Below are positions 1 to 11,303 of a stretch of 64,000 bases of DNA, piece by piece. The stretch spans positions 53,087 through 117,086 of the forward strand of contig JADDOH010010865.1 in assembly GCA_016648135.1 (NCBI GenBank), given 5' to 3'. Origin of the DNA: Agrypnia vestita. Its lineage: Eukaryota; Arthropoda; Insecta; Trichoptera; Phryganeidae. Below the pieces are notes generated by a model. The model searched no databases, was not told where the DNA came from, and worked only from the letters and a program-made list of their open reading frames with translations. The position numbers and the translations under genes were made by a program. How positions within the stretch are numbered: the first letter of the stretch is position 1; every line of letters starts with the position of its first letter.

Positions 1-79
1 AATCCATTTTTTATTTCACACTAAGAAACAAACACCCATAACACTACATTAGAAAGAGCAACTTTTATAACTTATATAT

Positions 80-722
80 AACTAGCTGTTCATACCCGGC
101 GTTGCACGGGTTAAGGCTTAAGTTTAAAATAAATTTGTGAGGGTAAACAAAGTTTGAATTCGAACGGTATAGATTTGCATCGAAAATATGGGTAAAAGAA
201 TAGGGGCAAATGTCACCAATGTTAACCACCGGGTCCTAAAGAATAAGTTTCCAAAATTTGAGTCCGATCTGTTGAACGGTTCAGATTTGCATTGAAAATG
301 TATCAGGGGGAAGGGAAATGGTAAAATAATTGGGGGGAAATGTCGCATATATTACCCACCGGGTCCTAAAGAATAAGTTTCCAAATTTTGTGTCCGATCG
401 GTCAAACGGTTCAGATTTGCATCAACAATATATCAGGAAAGGGGAAGGGTTAAAAAAATAGGGGGGAAATGTCGCACATGTTACCCGCCGAGACCTTAAG
501 AATAAGTTTTCAAATTTTGAGTCCGATCGGTCAAATGGTACAGATTTGCATCGAAAATATGTCAAGGGGAGGGGAAGGGGTATGAGAATAGGGGGGAAAT
601 GTTGCCTATGTTACCCGCCGGGGTCCTAAAGCATAAGTATGCAAAATTTGAATCGAATCGGACAAATGGTGTGGATTTGTATAGGAAACAGACAGACAGA
701 CATTGAGTTTTATAGGTATAGA
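80..722 (+). repeat. Dispersed RTE-like/SINE-like repeat with internal ~130-bp tandem expansion
   Basis: The 5' part carries a 'CCCGGCGTTGCACGGGTT' head and the 3' end a CAGACAGACAGACA run followed by a TATAGATA tail, the same organisation as the copies near 3.3, 11.1, 37.3 and 48.3 kb. The middle is four head-to-tail units of about 130 bp. Each is marked by a CGGGTCCTAAAGAATAAG-type block (starts near 231, 361, 491 and 621) and a CCGATCGGTCAAACGGTTCAGATTTGCAT-type block. No coding potential is convincing. By analogy with widespread insect repeats this is a non-autonomous 3' derivative of an RTE-type LINE; that family name is inference. Confidence 0.7.
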
Positions 723-1440
723 TAATTGCATATATGTATTAGCATTTTTCAGTATGCAATTCATTTATTTAATAAATAATAATTCATGTATAAAATAAAA
801 AAAATAATTTCATAATTATTTCTAGTTTGTATGTCAATCGATGTGTGCAAAAAAGGAGAAAAAAAAGTTTGGATATATATCAAATTTTTGATATATGTAT
901 TATTATGTATATCAAAAAATCTGTTTTTTTTTGTATAAAAATCCGATTTTTTCGAACCCTGATAAATATACGGCACCGCATTAACGACACTATTTCCAAA
1001 AAATGATCATAAAATTACTTAAACTTGGCTTAAGTCAATATCGCGTACACACATTTTCAATAAGTGAAATCAGAGGCTTCTTCAGACATTATTGGTATAT
1101 TGCACGAATTGTTGGTTCACGAGGTGTTTATTTCAAAGTTCCGTGAAATGGATTTCAGACTGCATTGTTGTAGCCTCTTGACCTTTATTAAGGTAACATC
1201 GTGCCTCGAAATTTTCTTTTTTAATTAGTTCATCCCGAAAGATGCCTCATATTGAAGACGATACGTATGAAATATTCCGCAACCATTGCAACAATGCGGA
1301 TTTTAATTTTTCAATGTTTCGGGTACATATGAATATAATCAATATCTGGCTGTAAAGTTTAAGGTACTGTGTCGCAATGTACCGGAATGAATGAACCTGG
1401 AAATGGTTTTTTATCTAGCCTGCTACAGTAACGAAGTGAA
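723..1440. other. AT-rich stretch without recognised features
   Basis: Low-complexity A/T runs (a GATATATATC-rich patch at 870-920). Short open frames here are not supported as genes. Confidence 0.5.
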
Positions 1441-1700
1441 ATCTGATACGACCGCGCACAGCGACGCGAGGAAGAGGCTCCGACCGCCTTGAACAGAATC
1501 AATCACGCCTAATGTAAGCTTTCTTTTTGGCCTTTGTTCTTAGCTGTTGACACCACAAGGACGGCGTCGGATGGGACGTGTCGTGTCGAGGGGTTTCACC
1601 TGACGGAAGACGAAAGCGATTTGAGCTGTCTCTTTTGTTAGGAAGGTGTGGTGACCTCGAACCTCGGACGTGCAGGCATTCCCTTATCACCTGGAACATT
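1441..1700. other. GC-richer unique island
   Basis: CG dinucleotides rise sharply relative to the flanks (for example the GACGGCGTCGGATGGGACG block near 1561). Open frames on both strands look accidental. It could be a conserved noncoding element or an exon I cannot recognise. Confidence 0.25.
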
Positions 1701-2640
1701 TTTATTTGGCTCTTGATTTTATTTTACTTTATTACATCACAAGTTTCATTTAGTTTTATTTATTTTTTGTTTGAAAAATTTACCACTGTTTTAATGAAAT
1801 TTTAAAGACACGAAATAAAATAAATATATTTTTGTACGTTTTCGTGTTTTGGCATTAAATTACTTTAATCACTTTCGCGGAAAATTTTAAGGTAGGTGTA
1901 AGTCTCGTAAATTTTAAAAATATTTGCAGTGGAATCTCCGCAGACTAGAATTACCTGAGACAAGGTAGTGTGTTTTCAAAATATCGGAATATAGCGGTAG
2001 AGAGGCGAGGGACAATTATGAAACAGAGAAAATATAAATAACTTTTTTAAGATGTGTTATTTCTAAAGGTATATTACCTTATTGTTTTTTCTTCTTGGAA
2101 ATACACAAGTGAAAATGATTTTACAGTTTATCAAATGTATCATAATTTTATTGTTATTGCAATGCATTTTTGCAGATGTTATTTTTATTATATTTATCTT
2201 TATTATTAAAGCACGTGCGTGTTAATGGGAAGAAAAGTAACATTTGCACAAGCACACGCAAATTGCAAATAAGCATGTATTTTTGTTAACTATAATATCT
2301 ATATAACTTTTATATGGCTTCTGTTTTGAAACTTTTTTCGAAATATATACGTACATAATTGTATTGCCCAAATGACGATATTATTCTTTTTTACGAATTC
2401 GTAATTATTGCCGTATATTGTCAAGATTTTCTATCAGTTAAATGTAGCTCTTCGGTAAAACCCTAACTATTACATCACTATCTTTGCTTTCTTGCCATTT
2501 CGATTATATTTCGTCTTTGCCATTTCGATAGATACGCTCTAATTTATTTTAAATTTGCCAGCTATCATTTCTTCCAAGTACGGTAACCACCTCGTTTGAA
2601 TACCCTTTTTTTAATTTGCCTTCGTAATATTAAAACGACC
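1701..2640. other. AT-rich stretch without recognised features
   Basis: I see no repeat or coding signature. Two imperfect 'TTGCCATTTCGAT' blocks lie near 2490 and 2518. Confidence 0.5.
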
Positions 2641-2789
2641 CGGTTGAGTACGTTCAACAATCGGCAATCCATATTCCGGAACTGACGTGCTTGCAATTCA
2701 TGTCAGTTCAGTAAAATTACGTTGCATTATATAACACGCATTTGAATATAACACGATACATATTATACATTTTAGATTAGCTTCGGATA

Positions 2790-3225
2790 TTCTATGTTAA
2801 TAACACATTGAAATGGCCCGCGTGCCTGCCGTCGGACTGTCAATGTAACAATAACTCCGCATATCAAATGAGGCCAGATGTATTAATTCAATGCTCGGAT
2901 AGCGGCGCTGCATTGTTCCGAGGTGTTTCCGATGTCTCAAATGTTAGATTTATCTGTCTGAAGGTTTCCGTGCCTGCGGAGTCCCTTCCTGGCGGGTCGG
3001 CTCTCGGGTCAATGCCGGTCGACCGCGCCGACGCTCGCTTTCTTAATCTTCAGAATAACGATCGGTGTATATATTTTTTTGCATTAATTTATATTGGTTC
3101 ATTCATGCTGTGTCTCTATATTCTTGTGTCGATACTGTGTCGGGACCGTGCGCCGCAGCGACTCAAAACGCTCGGAGCTTGTACGAGTTTGTATGACAAT
3201 ATAATTTTTATTTTTAATTAGCAGA
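2790..3225 (+). other. GC-richer island with an unrecognised 137-codon open frame
   Basis: The frame at 2808-3221 is open for 137 codons. It starts in GC-richer DNA and ends in a hydrophobic stretch encoded by AT-rich DNA. I recognise no domain, and there is no start context, splice signal or codon pattern that argues for a gene. The island itself is not one of the repeat families in the window, so unique noncoding DNA under constraint is the better guess. Confidence 0.25.
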
Positions 3226-3262
3226 AAGTTGTTATGCCCTACGGGTGGCTGTATATAATATA

Positions 3263-3502
3263 ATAGCTGTAACCCGTCAAAAATGACGGAACATTAGTTC
3301 GCGTCTTCACTAAGCCCTATATGTAATGTATTTCTGGCGGGTCACGCACATGCGGTGATGGAAACGTCGCTAGGTGCCGCCTTCGAATATGCTCGCCCGG
3401 GGTTCAATATCGTTTAATATCCTTTTTTGGCCGTGAATTCGAACGAAATTACGGACTTTACACGTAGTTACGGACGGACAATGAATTTATTATATTAAGA
3501 TA
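3263..3502 (+). repeat. RTE-like/SINE-like dispersed repeat, single copy
   Basis: It starts with AGCTGTAACCCGTCAAAAAT and ends with the GCCGTGAATTCGAACGAAAT block, a CGGACGGACA run and an AT-rich tail. It has the same head and tail as the copies at 11074, 37262 and 56086 (minus). Confidence 0.7.
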
Positions 3503-5126
3503 AAGCAAAGCGCTTCAAAAAGAGACCAATCCTTGTGCAAGGTTCCGTGAAAATTTTGTCAAGTATCTACTGTGTAACGTACGAATAATCACATTGTCGA
3601 AGCATGCGTACTATAGTCATCACTTGAAGTTCCCAGTAGGTAACTAAACACAGTAAAGAGGGCTTATATTGTCTTCAAATGTTTGTATTAACGCCACTTA
3701 AACTACCGCATTATAAATATTTTCACTGTCCGAAAGTTCTGATATATTTTATATTACGTATCTCGATTCACATTAGATCGATACATTTAAAACAATAATA
3801 TTATGTTTACTTTAACATAAACGAAATAATGTTATATCACTAAACTATTTACTTATTGGATGAGTGATGATAATTACTATTGTTGCTGTTTTCTGTGCAT
3901 TCACCTAAATTATAAATATTCAATCAGTATCAAAATAAAACTTTAACAAATTGTATTTATTATAATACCGGAGCTCATCTCCAGAAAACAATTTGTTTGT
4001 AAAAATTATATTGAAATCTTATAACGAAGGCAAAATCTCTCATACAGAATCACAAGAAAAATCATAATGGTAGTATAAAAAACTATTATAAGAATTTTTC
4101 TTTAAAAATTATGTTATTTTAATTGCAAAAGAAGTGATGATTTAATTGTAATTTGGCTTATATCGAAAAACGGTGTGATAAAATTTTGTGTGTACCATTT
4201 TACTGTTAGTAAGATGCTAAGCGAGTTCTTATTTTCCCTTTCATTAACAACAATAAATTAATAATGAACATCGTTTAACACTTGTCTGTATTAAGACGAT
4301 CTTTGAGAGAAACTCTAGTCGGCTGCTGTAGAAAAACCGCAATTACTATTGAAAATTACATCTCGTATTCAATTTACTACAGAATTCTGACGGCAATTAT
4401 TTTATACACTTCGAAATGTCACTTTCTCTTGTCCACATTGCAAGACTGACTAGTTAACTCTTCAGATTTATCTCGTAGGGCTAATCTCATATACATTTAA
4501 ATTGTGGTTCCCAAAATTTAGTGATATTTTAAAATGTATTTTCGCAACTTATTCTTTCCCCTCCAATGTTTTGATCGAGTGATTTTTATTCTTAAAAAAC
4601 CGAGATGCAGAAAAATGATAGCTTTTCAATTTGCTGGAATTTTTGATGCATCCGAATATTGTTTTAGAGTAGAAATGCATTATCCATGATACACGATAAT
4701 CGTGGCTTGTAACTATGTCATTTACCTTAAAACGAGTACAAATATCCGCCTACCCATTTGTAAAATAATTGTTTCCGTTCGATCGGTGAGTAGAATGTCT
4801 CGACTATTTTACCCATAAAAGCTTCTCCATTTGTGAAACATTAAATGTTTCTAAAAACGTGTAAAACTGTCATGAACTGACAATATTTTTTTGTAAATGG
4901 CTTCACGTGGTGGAACATGTATTCTCATTCTAAATATCCAGGTGTACAGTTTCCCTTAAGATTTTCAACAAAAGTGGTTTTGTCAGCGACAAATAATTGT
5001 CCAAACATTTTCTATATATGCTGACAACTCACTGAATTGGGATTGTTTTAGAAAATTTATGTTTCAGAGACGCGTACTGACGTAGTATTTGTAATTCTCT
5101 TTGCTAGTAATGTAATTAACAAGAGT
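3503..5126. other. Featureless AT-rich stretch
   Basis: No coding frame, tRNA-like box, terminal repeat or tandem array seen by eye. Confidence 0.5.
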
Positions 5127-5325
5127 ACTAGTTGTAAACCCGTAAAAAATCACGAGACAACAATATACATGTAATAATTAATGACGACCCTTGCGTGTAA
5201 CCCGAACCGCTTGCTGATTGACGTTTTTGACGGGCGCTAGTCATCATCAGTGTAATTGTAATTCAGCCTGTTTCCAGCAAGTTACGGACAGATATACGGA
5301 CATTCGAAATTAGGATAGTTGATAT
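5127..5325 (+). repeat. RTE-like/SINE-like dispersed repeat, 'GACCCTTGCGTG' subfamily
   Basis: The head TAGTTGTAAACCCG and the body ATTAATGACGACCCTTGCGT are followed by CCAGCAAGTTACGGACAG. This subfamily recurs at 27020, 34976 and 35735. It shares head and tail with the GAATTCGAACGAAATTACGG subfamily but has a different body. Confidence 0.65.
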
Positions 5326-5634
5326 CACCATGATGTAGGTACACGCCACAAGGTACTGAGTACTGTGCTTATAGTTATATTATTTTTTGCTGTTTTTAAT
5401 TAAAACTAAAATTTTAAAATATACTTTTGAACAAATTAAATACTTGGTCCGTATTCGTCGGAGTCCGGGATCGAGACTTATCATATTAATATACACGTTA
5501 CAAAGATATATTTATCAAAACTAAGTATGCTAGTATGTATGTATTTTGCATTTGTTTCGAGAACATTACAGACTTCGTTCAAAGAAATTTCGTATGATGA
5601 ATTTGCATATTTGTTAATAATTTCGAGATTAAAA

Positions 5635-6135
5635 TACAGGGTGTCTCGTAGCTAGTAACTAAAACTTTAAAGGAATCTCTTTCATTCACAGATAGAAAAT
5701 ATTCTTTACACTTTGAGTGAAATGTCGATAGTTACGGAGATAAGCGACATCGAAGTTTCCATTTTTTTTTCAATATTTCTAGCTTACCTTTTATAAAACG
5801 TTAGACTATAGTGAAAGTAATTTATATTGAATATTAAAAATTTATTCGCCTTGATCTAAGTCAAATAAAATGATTAATCAATTGCAGAAATTTGAAAAAA
5901 ATACTTCTGTAAGTTTGTCATTTTATTTGACTTGTATTAAAGCGAGTGAATTTTCTTTATTCCATATACTTTAGTTTAGTGATAATCCAACGTTTACAGA
6001 AAATAACGTTTAAAGAAAAATTTGGCTTCGCTTACCTTCATACCGTCGACATTTCACCCAAATGTAAAGAATATCTTCTATTCAGATTTGAATGAAAAAT
6101 ACCTCCCTAAAGTTTTTGCTATTAGCTACGAAATA
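5635..6135. mobile_element. Foldback MITE with ~230-bp inverted arms
   Basis: The sequence starts TACAGGGTGTCTCGTAGCTA. The right half is an imperfect reverse complement of the left half: for example TTTACACTTTGAGTGAAATG on the left answers CATTTCACCCAAATGTAAAG on the right. Arms run roughly 5645-5865 and 5905-6135, meeting in an AT-rich centre. There is no coding capacity. Relatives occur at 9814, 34743, 37018 and 43344. The superfamily is not identifiable from the ends alone. Confidence 0.7.
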
Positions 6136-6340
6136 TCTGCATATAGCTGATAGTTAAGAAATGGTATTGAGGATTTTATATACAAGTATAATTTACTAGT
6201 ATTGTTAATAGAGGGTATGTTTTACATAATGTTGATTTCAGATCTTTTTGTTCATTCAACTTGCTGTTTAATATGTTTTCTTCGAACAAAAAATATATCC
6301 GTCGAACTTTTAACCCACTCTGCTTCCTCATTGTTCTAGT

Positions 6341-6660
6341 ATTAGGCACGTGCGCCTTGTTTGCGTTCAGAATGCGGTGCGCGGGGCACTTCAGCTAGTT
6401 CGCTTCACGTGAAAGTCATGCACCGGGGGTAAGCCTCGCAGCGCTCGCAATGCACTTCTGATCGCTGTGATTAATATTGCAACATTGTATGTACTGGCGT
6501 TGACGCGCTCGGAAGAATGGTTGAGCATAGTACGGGGTTCTGCATTAAACTATGCGCAGACGTCTAGACCTAACGCAAACTCAGTGGACATTTGTAGAAA
6601 ATTAATAATTTTATTTGATTTTGTGCTGCATTTCACTGGAGTATGCAGTGTGACTTGATT
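6341..6660. other. GC-richer island
   Basis: A block rich in GCGC and CACGTG-like words (TTCACGTGAAAG near 6405) stands out from AT-rich flanks. It also holds an unconvincing 63-codon frame. Confidence 0.2.
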
Positions 6661-7566
6661 TTATAGAATATTCTAGTTGTTTACCCTACAGTTAAAAAAC
6701 CTGTGTAATACGTACACATAAAAACTTATACTATGGCCATCTCTCTTTATGTGTGGTAAAATTGTGTTTATTTTTCCATCGCTTCGTCTATATGCCGTAG
6801 AGGTTTGGATCTCGTCATAAACATTTACTCCGGTGTGTATACTTTTGTAGATCGATATATTTGTAGTAGTTAGTACCACCATTTTCTGGTAGTCTCGAGA
6901 ATTAACTTGTTTCAAGGCTGGTGGTCCAGAAAATGAACTGTACCGGCTCCGTCTAGAATCAAAAAAGAGAATTTACAAAAGGACGATTTTAGGGGGAAGT
7001 TCGAAAGGAAAATTGTAGAGCGTAGGAGCGTGAGTGATCTAAGGATAGATGATGCATGGGATCACTTAAAAAATACCCTTTGCGAATCAGCGAAGGAAGT
7101 CTGTGGAACAGCTAAGCAGGGAAGGAAGTAAGGAGATGCATGGTGGGATAATGACATAAAGGGATTAGTGAAAGAAAAAAGAGAAGCGTGGCTCTATCTT
7201 CTGACAGTGAGTGGAGATGAATACGCGGGGGCAAAAGATGTATACAATGCGTGTAAGAAAAGAGTGAAAGCTGGTGTGAAAGAAAGGAAAGAGCGGCCGA
7301 AGCGGAGGAAGGTTTGAAAATATCTAAGAATTTCGGGGAAAACTTCAAATTTTTCTGGAAGGAGGTGAAAACATCTCGATGTGGAACGGAAAGCAATAGT
7401 ACGAAAGCTATTTAGTCAGTGAATGGAGAAATGTTAATGGATGAGGATGGAATAAAAGATAGATGGATGAATTATTTTTAGGAAACGTATGAGAGCGAGG
7501 AGGCTGTAATAGAGGAATCCGTCGATATACTCACGGAGAGAAGTATGAATGGCGAAAATGAAGTGT

Positions 7567-7645
7567 TGGCGCCCGGTTGGCGGTTTCTTAAAAAAGCAGA
7601 AGCAATTTAAAGTGTTAAAGGGAGAAACGTCTCTATTATTTTTCA
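7567..7645 (+). repeat. 79-bp inserted segment, copy 1
   Basis: This segment interrupts the LINE just before RT block 0. It is 77/79 identical to 8981-9059, which lies about 50 bp beyond the LINE 3' tail. It starts TGGCGCCCGGTTGGC and ends TATTTTTCA. Confidence 0.85.
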
Positions 7646-7688
7646 TAAAAAAATAAGTATAGAAGAAATAAAGTGTGCAATAAAGCAT

Positions 7689-8768
7689 ATGAAGAATGGT
7701 AAGTCTGTGGGGTATGATAACGTTGCTGCCGAATATATCAAGGCTGGTGGCCCATTACTAATTTCGTGGCTTCATACTCTATTTAATAAATGTTTGAAGG
7801 AGAGCCACACCTCTTTGGATTGGAGGAGAGCAGTTATCATGCCTCTCTACAAAGGTAAAGGGTCGAGAATGGAATGCGGGAATTACAGGGCAATCAGCTT
7901 TTTAAGCTCGGTTGGCAAACTTTATGGAAGAATTTTGATAGAAAGAGTAAGGTCGATGACGAAAGAAAAGGTATGGCTGTTCAACTTGTATATGGATAAT
8001 TGTTTTAAAGAACTGGAATGTATGAATGTAAGAGCGAAAATGAGTAGTTTGATTGTATGCTGTTTACTGTACGCGGATGATGCAGTATTAATGGCAAATA
8101 GCGAACAAGACTTACAAAGTCTAGTAAGCAGGATTTATGATGTATGCAAGGAAAGTGACCTTATTATGAATGTAAAGAAGTCAAAAGTTATGGTATTCGA
8201 GAAGGAGGAAAGTAAGACAACGTGTGAAATACTAGTAGGCAATGAATGTTTGGAACAAGTAGATGAGTTTGTGTGCTTGGGAAGTATGTTTGATAGAAGA
8301 GGAAATGTTGAGAAAGATATAGAGAGGAGAGTGACTGCCGGGAATAGGGTGAACGGTGCTTTGAATGCAATAATTTCTAATAGAAGTATGTCTACCGAGG
8401 CACAACTAGCGGTACATAATGGAATTCTGGTACCGACACTAATGTATGCAAGTGAAGCCTGGAGCTGGCAGAAGAGGAACGAAAGTAGATTGAATGCAGT
8501 GGAGATGAGATCCCTTAGACGTATGTGTGACAAATCCATGTATGATGGAGTAAAGAATGAAGATATTAGGAATGAATGCAAAGCTGATCGTAGCATAATA
8601 CATAGAATAAAAATAGGGTCGCTCAGGTGGTTTGGGCATGTTGAGCGAATAAATGAGGAAAGAATGGTAAGAAAAATATATAATGCAGGTGTTGACGACG
8701 CCAGAAAGAGAGGGCGGCCACGGAAGACGTGGCATGACCAGATTAACCAGATACTGGAACATGACTGA
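7689..8768 (+). pseudogene. LINE reverse transcriptase remnant with in-frame catalytic deletion
   Basis: A 359-codon open frame. Residues 1-95 hold the RT entry blocks (KNGKSVGYD, then IMPLYKGKGSRMECGNYRAI). Residues 96-103 (WLFNLYMD) belong to the stretch just after motif B. The intervening ~100 residues are missing; in active LINEs they include the first catalytic Asp (motif A) and motif B. Motif C is present as YADD at residues 128-131. The C-terminal part keeps the LMYASEAW and LRWFGHVERI blocks and ends with RGRPRKTWHDQI and a stop at 8766. The deletion preserved the frame but must abolish polymerase activity. The ATG at 7689 is simply the first Met of the remnant, because the coding match begins upstream in broken frames. 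Confidence 0.85.
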
Positions 8769-8980
8769 AGCCTGAACAACAGCTTGCATGCGAAGATGTA
8801 TGAATGTAGACGAAGCGAAAGTTGTATGTCAGGACAGAAGAGTATAGCGATCTACCTCTCTGCCTACCCCCATGGCGAAACGGCGTGATGGTAAGTTAGT
8901 TAGTTAGTTAATTAGTAGTAACTTTTCAGGAATTGTATTAGCGCGGCATCCAGCAAGTATCGTTGGTTTTAAGCGACACC

Positions 8981-9059
8981 TGGCGCCCGGTTGGCAGTTT
9001 CTTAAAAAAGCAGAAGCAATTTAAAGTGGTAAAGGGAGAAACGTCTCTATTATTTTTCA
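8981..9059 (+). repeat. 79-bp segment, copy 2 (probable source)
   Basis: Nearly identical to 7567-7645 (differences at GCAGT/GCGGT and GTGGTA/GTGTTA). Here it continues into unrelated flanking sequence on both sides. Confidence 0.85.
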
Positions 9060-9279
9060 CATTCAATTTGCGACTCATTGTGACCAAAGAGAAGCGTCTC
9101 CTTCATTATATTAAATGAGAATTTAAAACAGATCCAGTCAGGAGATCAGACTCGTGGTACCTTTGCTCTTAATCTATTCATACCCTCGAACTCTATGGCA
9201 TGGTCAAGTGCCCACTGGAAAATGTGAGTGGGACAGAGCATAGTCAAACGCTACTTGTACACCTATCTTTTTCTTCTTT

Positions 9280-9785
9280 TAACTAGGCAATCCGCCTTTA
9301 AAGGGAGATTTGTGCCATTTAACTGGTTAAATTTGGAGTGTTTATAAAAACGAATATATTTATATACAGCAAAAAAATTTTAATGCAGAATGCAAAATAC
9401 TAATTTATAATGTACTAAATTCGAGATTTTTTACGAAACATAATTTTGGAAGGGAATACATAAAATCTAGAATTCACTACATTAAAATTAGAAATCCTCG
9501 GTGCATTCAACATTTAAAAAAAAAATTATATTGCTGCCTTTGCTTTTATACCTCACATATATATTAATGTCGTTTTCATTTAAAAAAAGTGATATTATAG
9601 TTATCCGATGTGGCGAGTGAATAGAAAGAAGAAGACTTAAATGTATAGGCCGAGATTTGAAAATAAGCCTTGATCAGCTCTTTGCAAAAGGAATTGGGGC
9701 TCCGAAGCAGGCAGGCAAAAAATACACGATCGGGGGTCTACTTCTCCGAACCACACTCATACTTCAGGCTGTTAACTATGTTCAG
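9280..9785 (-). mobile_element. 3' end of a jockey/R1-like LINE, degraded
   Basis: On the minus strand 9780-9657 reads a Cys-rich C-terminal segment (YECGSEK, stop, TPDRVFFACLLRS), the CxCG...H..F.CP-type ending of many I/jockey/R1-group LINE ORFs. Downstream, 9286-9340 matches the second copy's 3' region (GGCAATCCGCC followed by GATTTGTGCCAT). About 300 bp of AT-rich DNA separate the two parts. The second copy is at 53395-53745. Confidence 0.6.
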
Positions 9786-9813
9786 CCTGAACAAATGGGT
9801 TGCCATCAGGCAA

Positions 9814-10335
9814 TATACACGGTTACTTGGAAAACGTTAATAACTTTGCAGGACTATATTCCTGCCTTGAATATGTCAAAAATGTTCAAGCAACCATGAC
9901 CTAATATCAATAGTTATGAAGATAAGCAACATCAAAGTTTGCATTTTTTTTTCAATTTTCATATTTTTTACTTGTTTTTTGTAAAATGTTGGACTATCAT
10001 TACAGCAACTTATATCGAATATGAAAAATTCATTCCCTATAATGCAAGTCATATAAAATAACAAAATCCTTCAAATTGCAATTGGAATGTTTTCCGAGGG
10101 TTTTTATTATTTTATTTAACTTGTATTGAAACGAATGAGCTTTTTGTAGTCGATATAAGTTACTATAATGATAGTTCAACGTCTTGTAAAAAAATAAGTC
10201 AGAAATGTTGAGAAAAAAATGCAAACTTTGATATTGCATAACTCCATAACTATTGATATTAGGTCACGACTGCTTAAACACTTTCAACTCATAATCACGG
10301 CAGGATTATAATCCTGCGAGGTTATCAATGTACAC
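9814..10335. mobile_element. Foldback MITE with long inverted arms
   Basis: Left-arm blocks (GCAGGACTATATTCCTGCC, then CATGACCTAATATCAATAGT) reappear reverse-complemented at 10228-10330. The arms are about 230 bp and the centre lies near 10080. It belongs to the same family as 37018-37255 and is a more distant relative of 5635-6135. Confidence 0.75.
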
Positions 10336-10384
10336 TAAGTACTACGGAATGAAGTCAAAGCGATGAATAATGATTACGAGCCGA

Positions 10385-10560
10385 GTGCGAGGCGAGTATT
10401 AGTTGTCCGGGACCGCACTGGGTCCGGCGCGGGCGCGAGGAGCTCCGCCGCCGCGCCGGGGCTATCCTTCACACCATCTCGAGTAATTTGTTGCCAATAC
10501 ACCGGGGCTGGTTTATGTTAGCGCTGCTGTCAGCCTGCACTCTCTAACGCCTACAATATT
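10385..10560. other. GC-rich island beside the MITE
   Basis: Among the most CG-dense patches of the window (GGCGCGGGCGCGAGG near 10427). No open frame or splice pattern is recognisable. Confidence 0.25.
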
Positions 10561-11073
10561 ACTTTTAATATTTTAATCAACAACAGGACCTACTACGAAA
10601 CAAACGTCTTCTGGAGCCATTAAATACACACAAAGGGTATACAATTGTACAGAGTTCGAATTAATCCCTTCTTTAGGCGAGCGGACTGGGGCACAGTACA
10701 TAGGTACCCCTTCGGATATATTTAAGACTCGTTTATAATCCAGTTAAAGTACTAATTATTGCATAATTCAACCCAAAAACGCATTTCTTACAATAGACAT
10801 TCTTTTTTTTATATTTTTTAATCATTCCAACCGTCTCTACGGAAAAACATCATTTTTACAATGAAGCGCGACTTATTTATTAACTAAGCCATTATAATTT
10901 TTAAGAGTATTTAGTTTGACCTGTTAATAATTGTTTCAAAATTAGCAAGATTGTAGACATTTTTTTATACAAATCAAACGTAATGGAACCAAAACGCGAA
11001 CCAGTTTGTTCATGTCTATATATTCTGGTGGGCTGTGATTAGAAAGTGTTTTATACTGACAGATTAAAAAAAA
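10561..11073. other. AT-rich stretch without recognised features
   Basis: Nothing supported by eye. Confidence 0.5.
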
Positions 11074-11303
11074 ACAGCTGTAACCCGTCAGAAATAACGG
11101 AACTTTAGCTCGCGTCTTTGCTAAGCTCTAGTATATATTTATAGCATCTTTTTGGCGGTCTAAGGAGAGGCGGCCGTAGCCACATGCGTTAATCGGCCGT
11201 TTTTTTAGCCGTGAATTCGAACGAAATTACGGACGTTACACGAAGTTACGGGGACAGACAGACAGACGGACGGACTGACAACGAAATTATTATGTTTGAT
11301 TAT
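11074..11303 (+). repeat. RTE-like/SINE-like dispersed repeat
   Basis: The head AGCTGTAACCCGTCAGAAAT is followed by the GTGAATTCGAACGAAATTAC block, three GACA units with CGGACGGAC, and a tail AACGAAATTATTATGTTTGA. Confidence 0.75.

Larger units (their letters stand above)
6916..8933 (+). mobile_element. 5'-truncated, internally deleted RTE-like LINE
   Basis: From about 6960 the plus strand encodes a frame-broken endonuclease-to-RT linker (residues such as AWDHLKNTLCESAKEVCG, then a tract of charged residues with stops). It is followed by the RT remnant at 7689-8768. The 3' end reads CTCTGCCTACCCCCATGGCG and finishes in a GTTAGTTAGTTAGTTA tail, a short simple-repeat tail as expected of RTE-type LINEs. 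A 79-bp foreign segment sits at 7567-7645. The endonuclease core is absent. Clade placement rests on the C-terminal motif set and is provisional. Confidence 0.8.

Noticed and set aside
7567..7590. TGGCGCCC as an LTR-retroelement primer binding site
   Set aside because: No LTR ends (TG...CA) or duplicated LTR flank it, and the word is part of a 79-bp duplicated segment.
8135..8789. Minus-strand frames of 214 and 116 codons
   Set aside because: Shadows of the LINE ORF on the plus strand.
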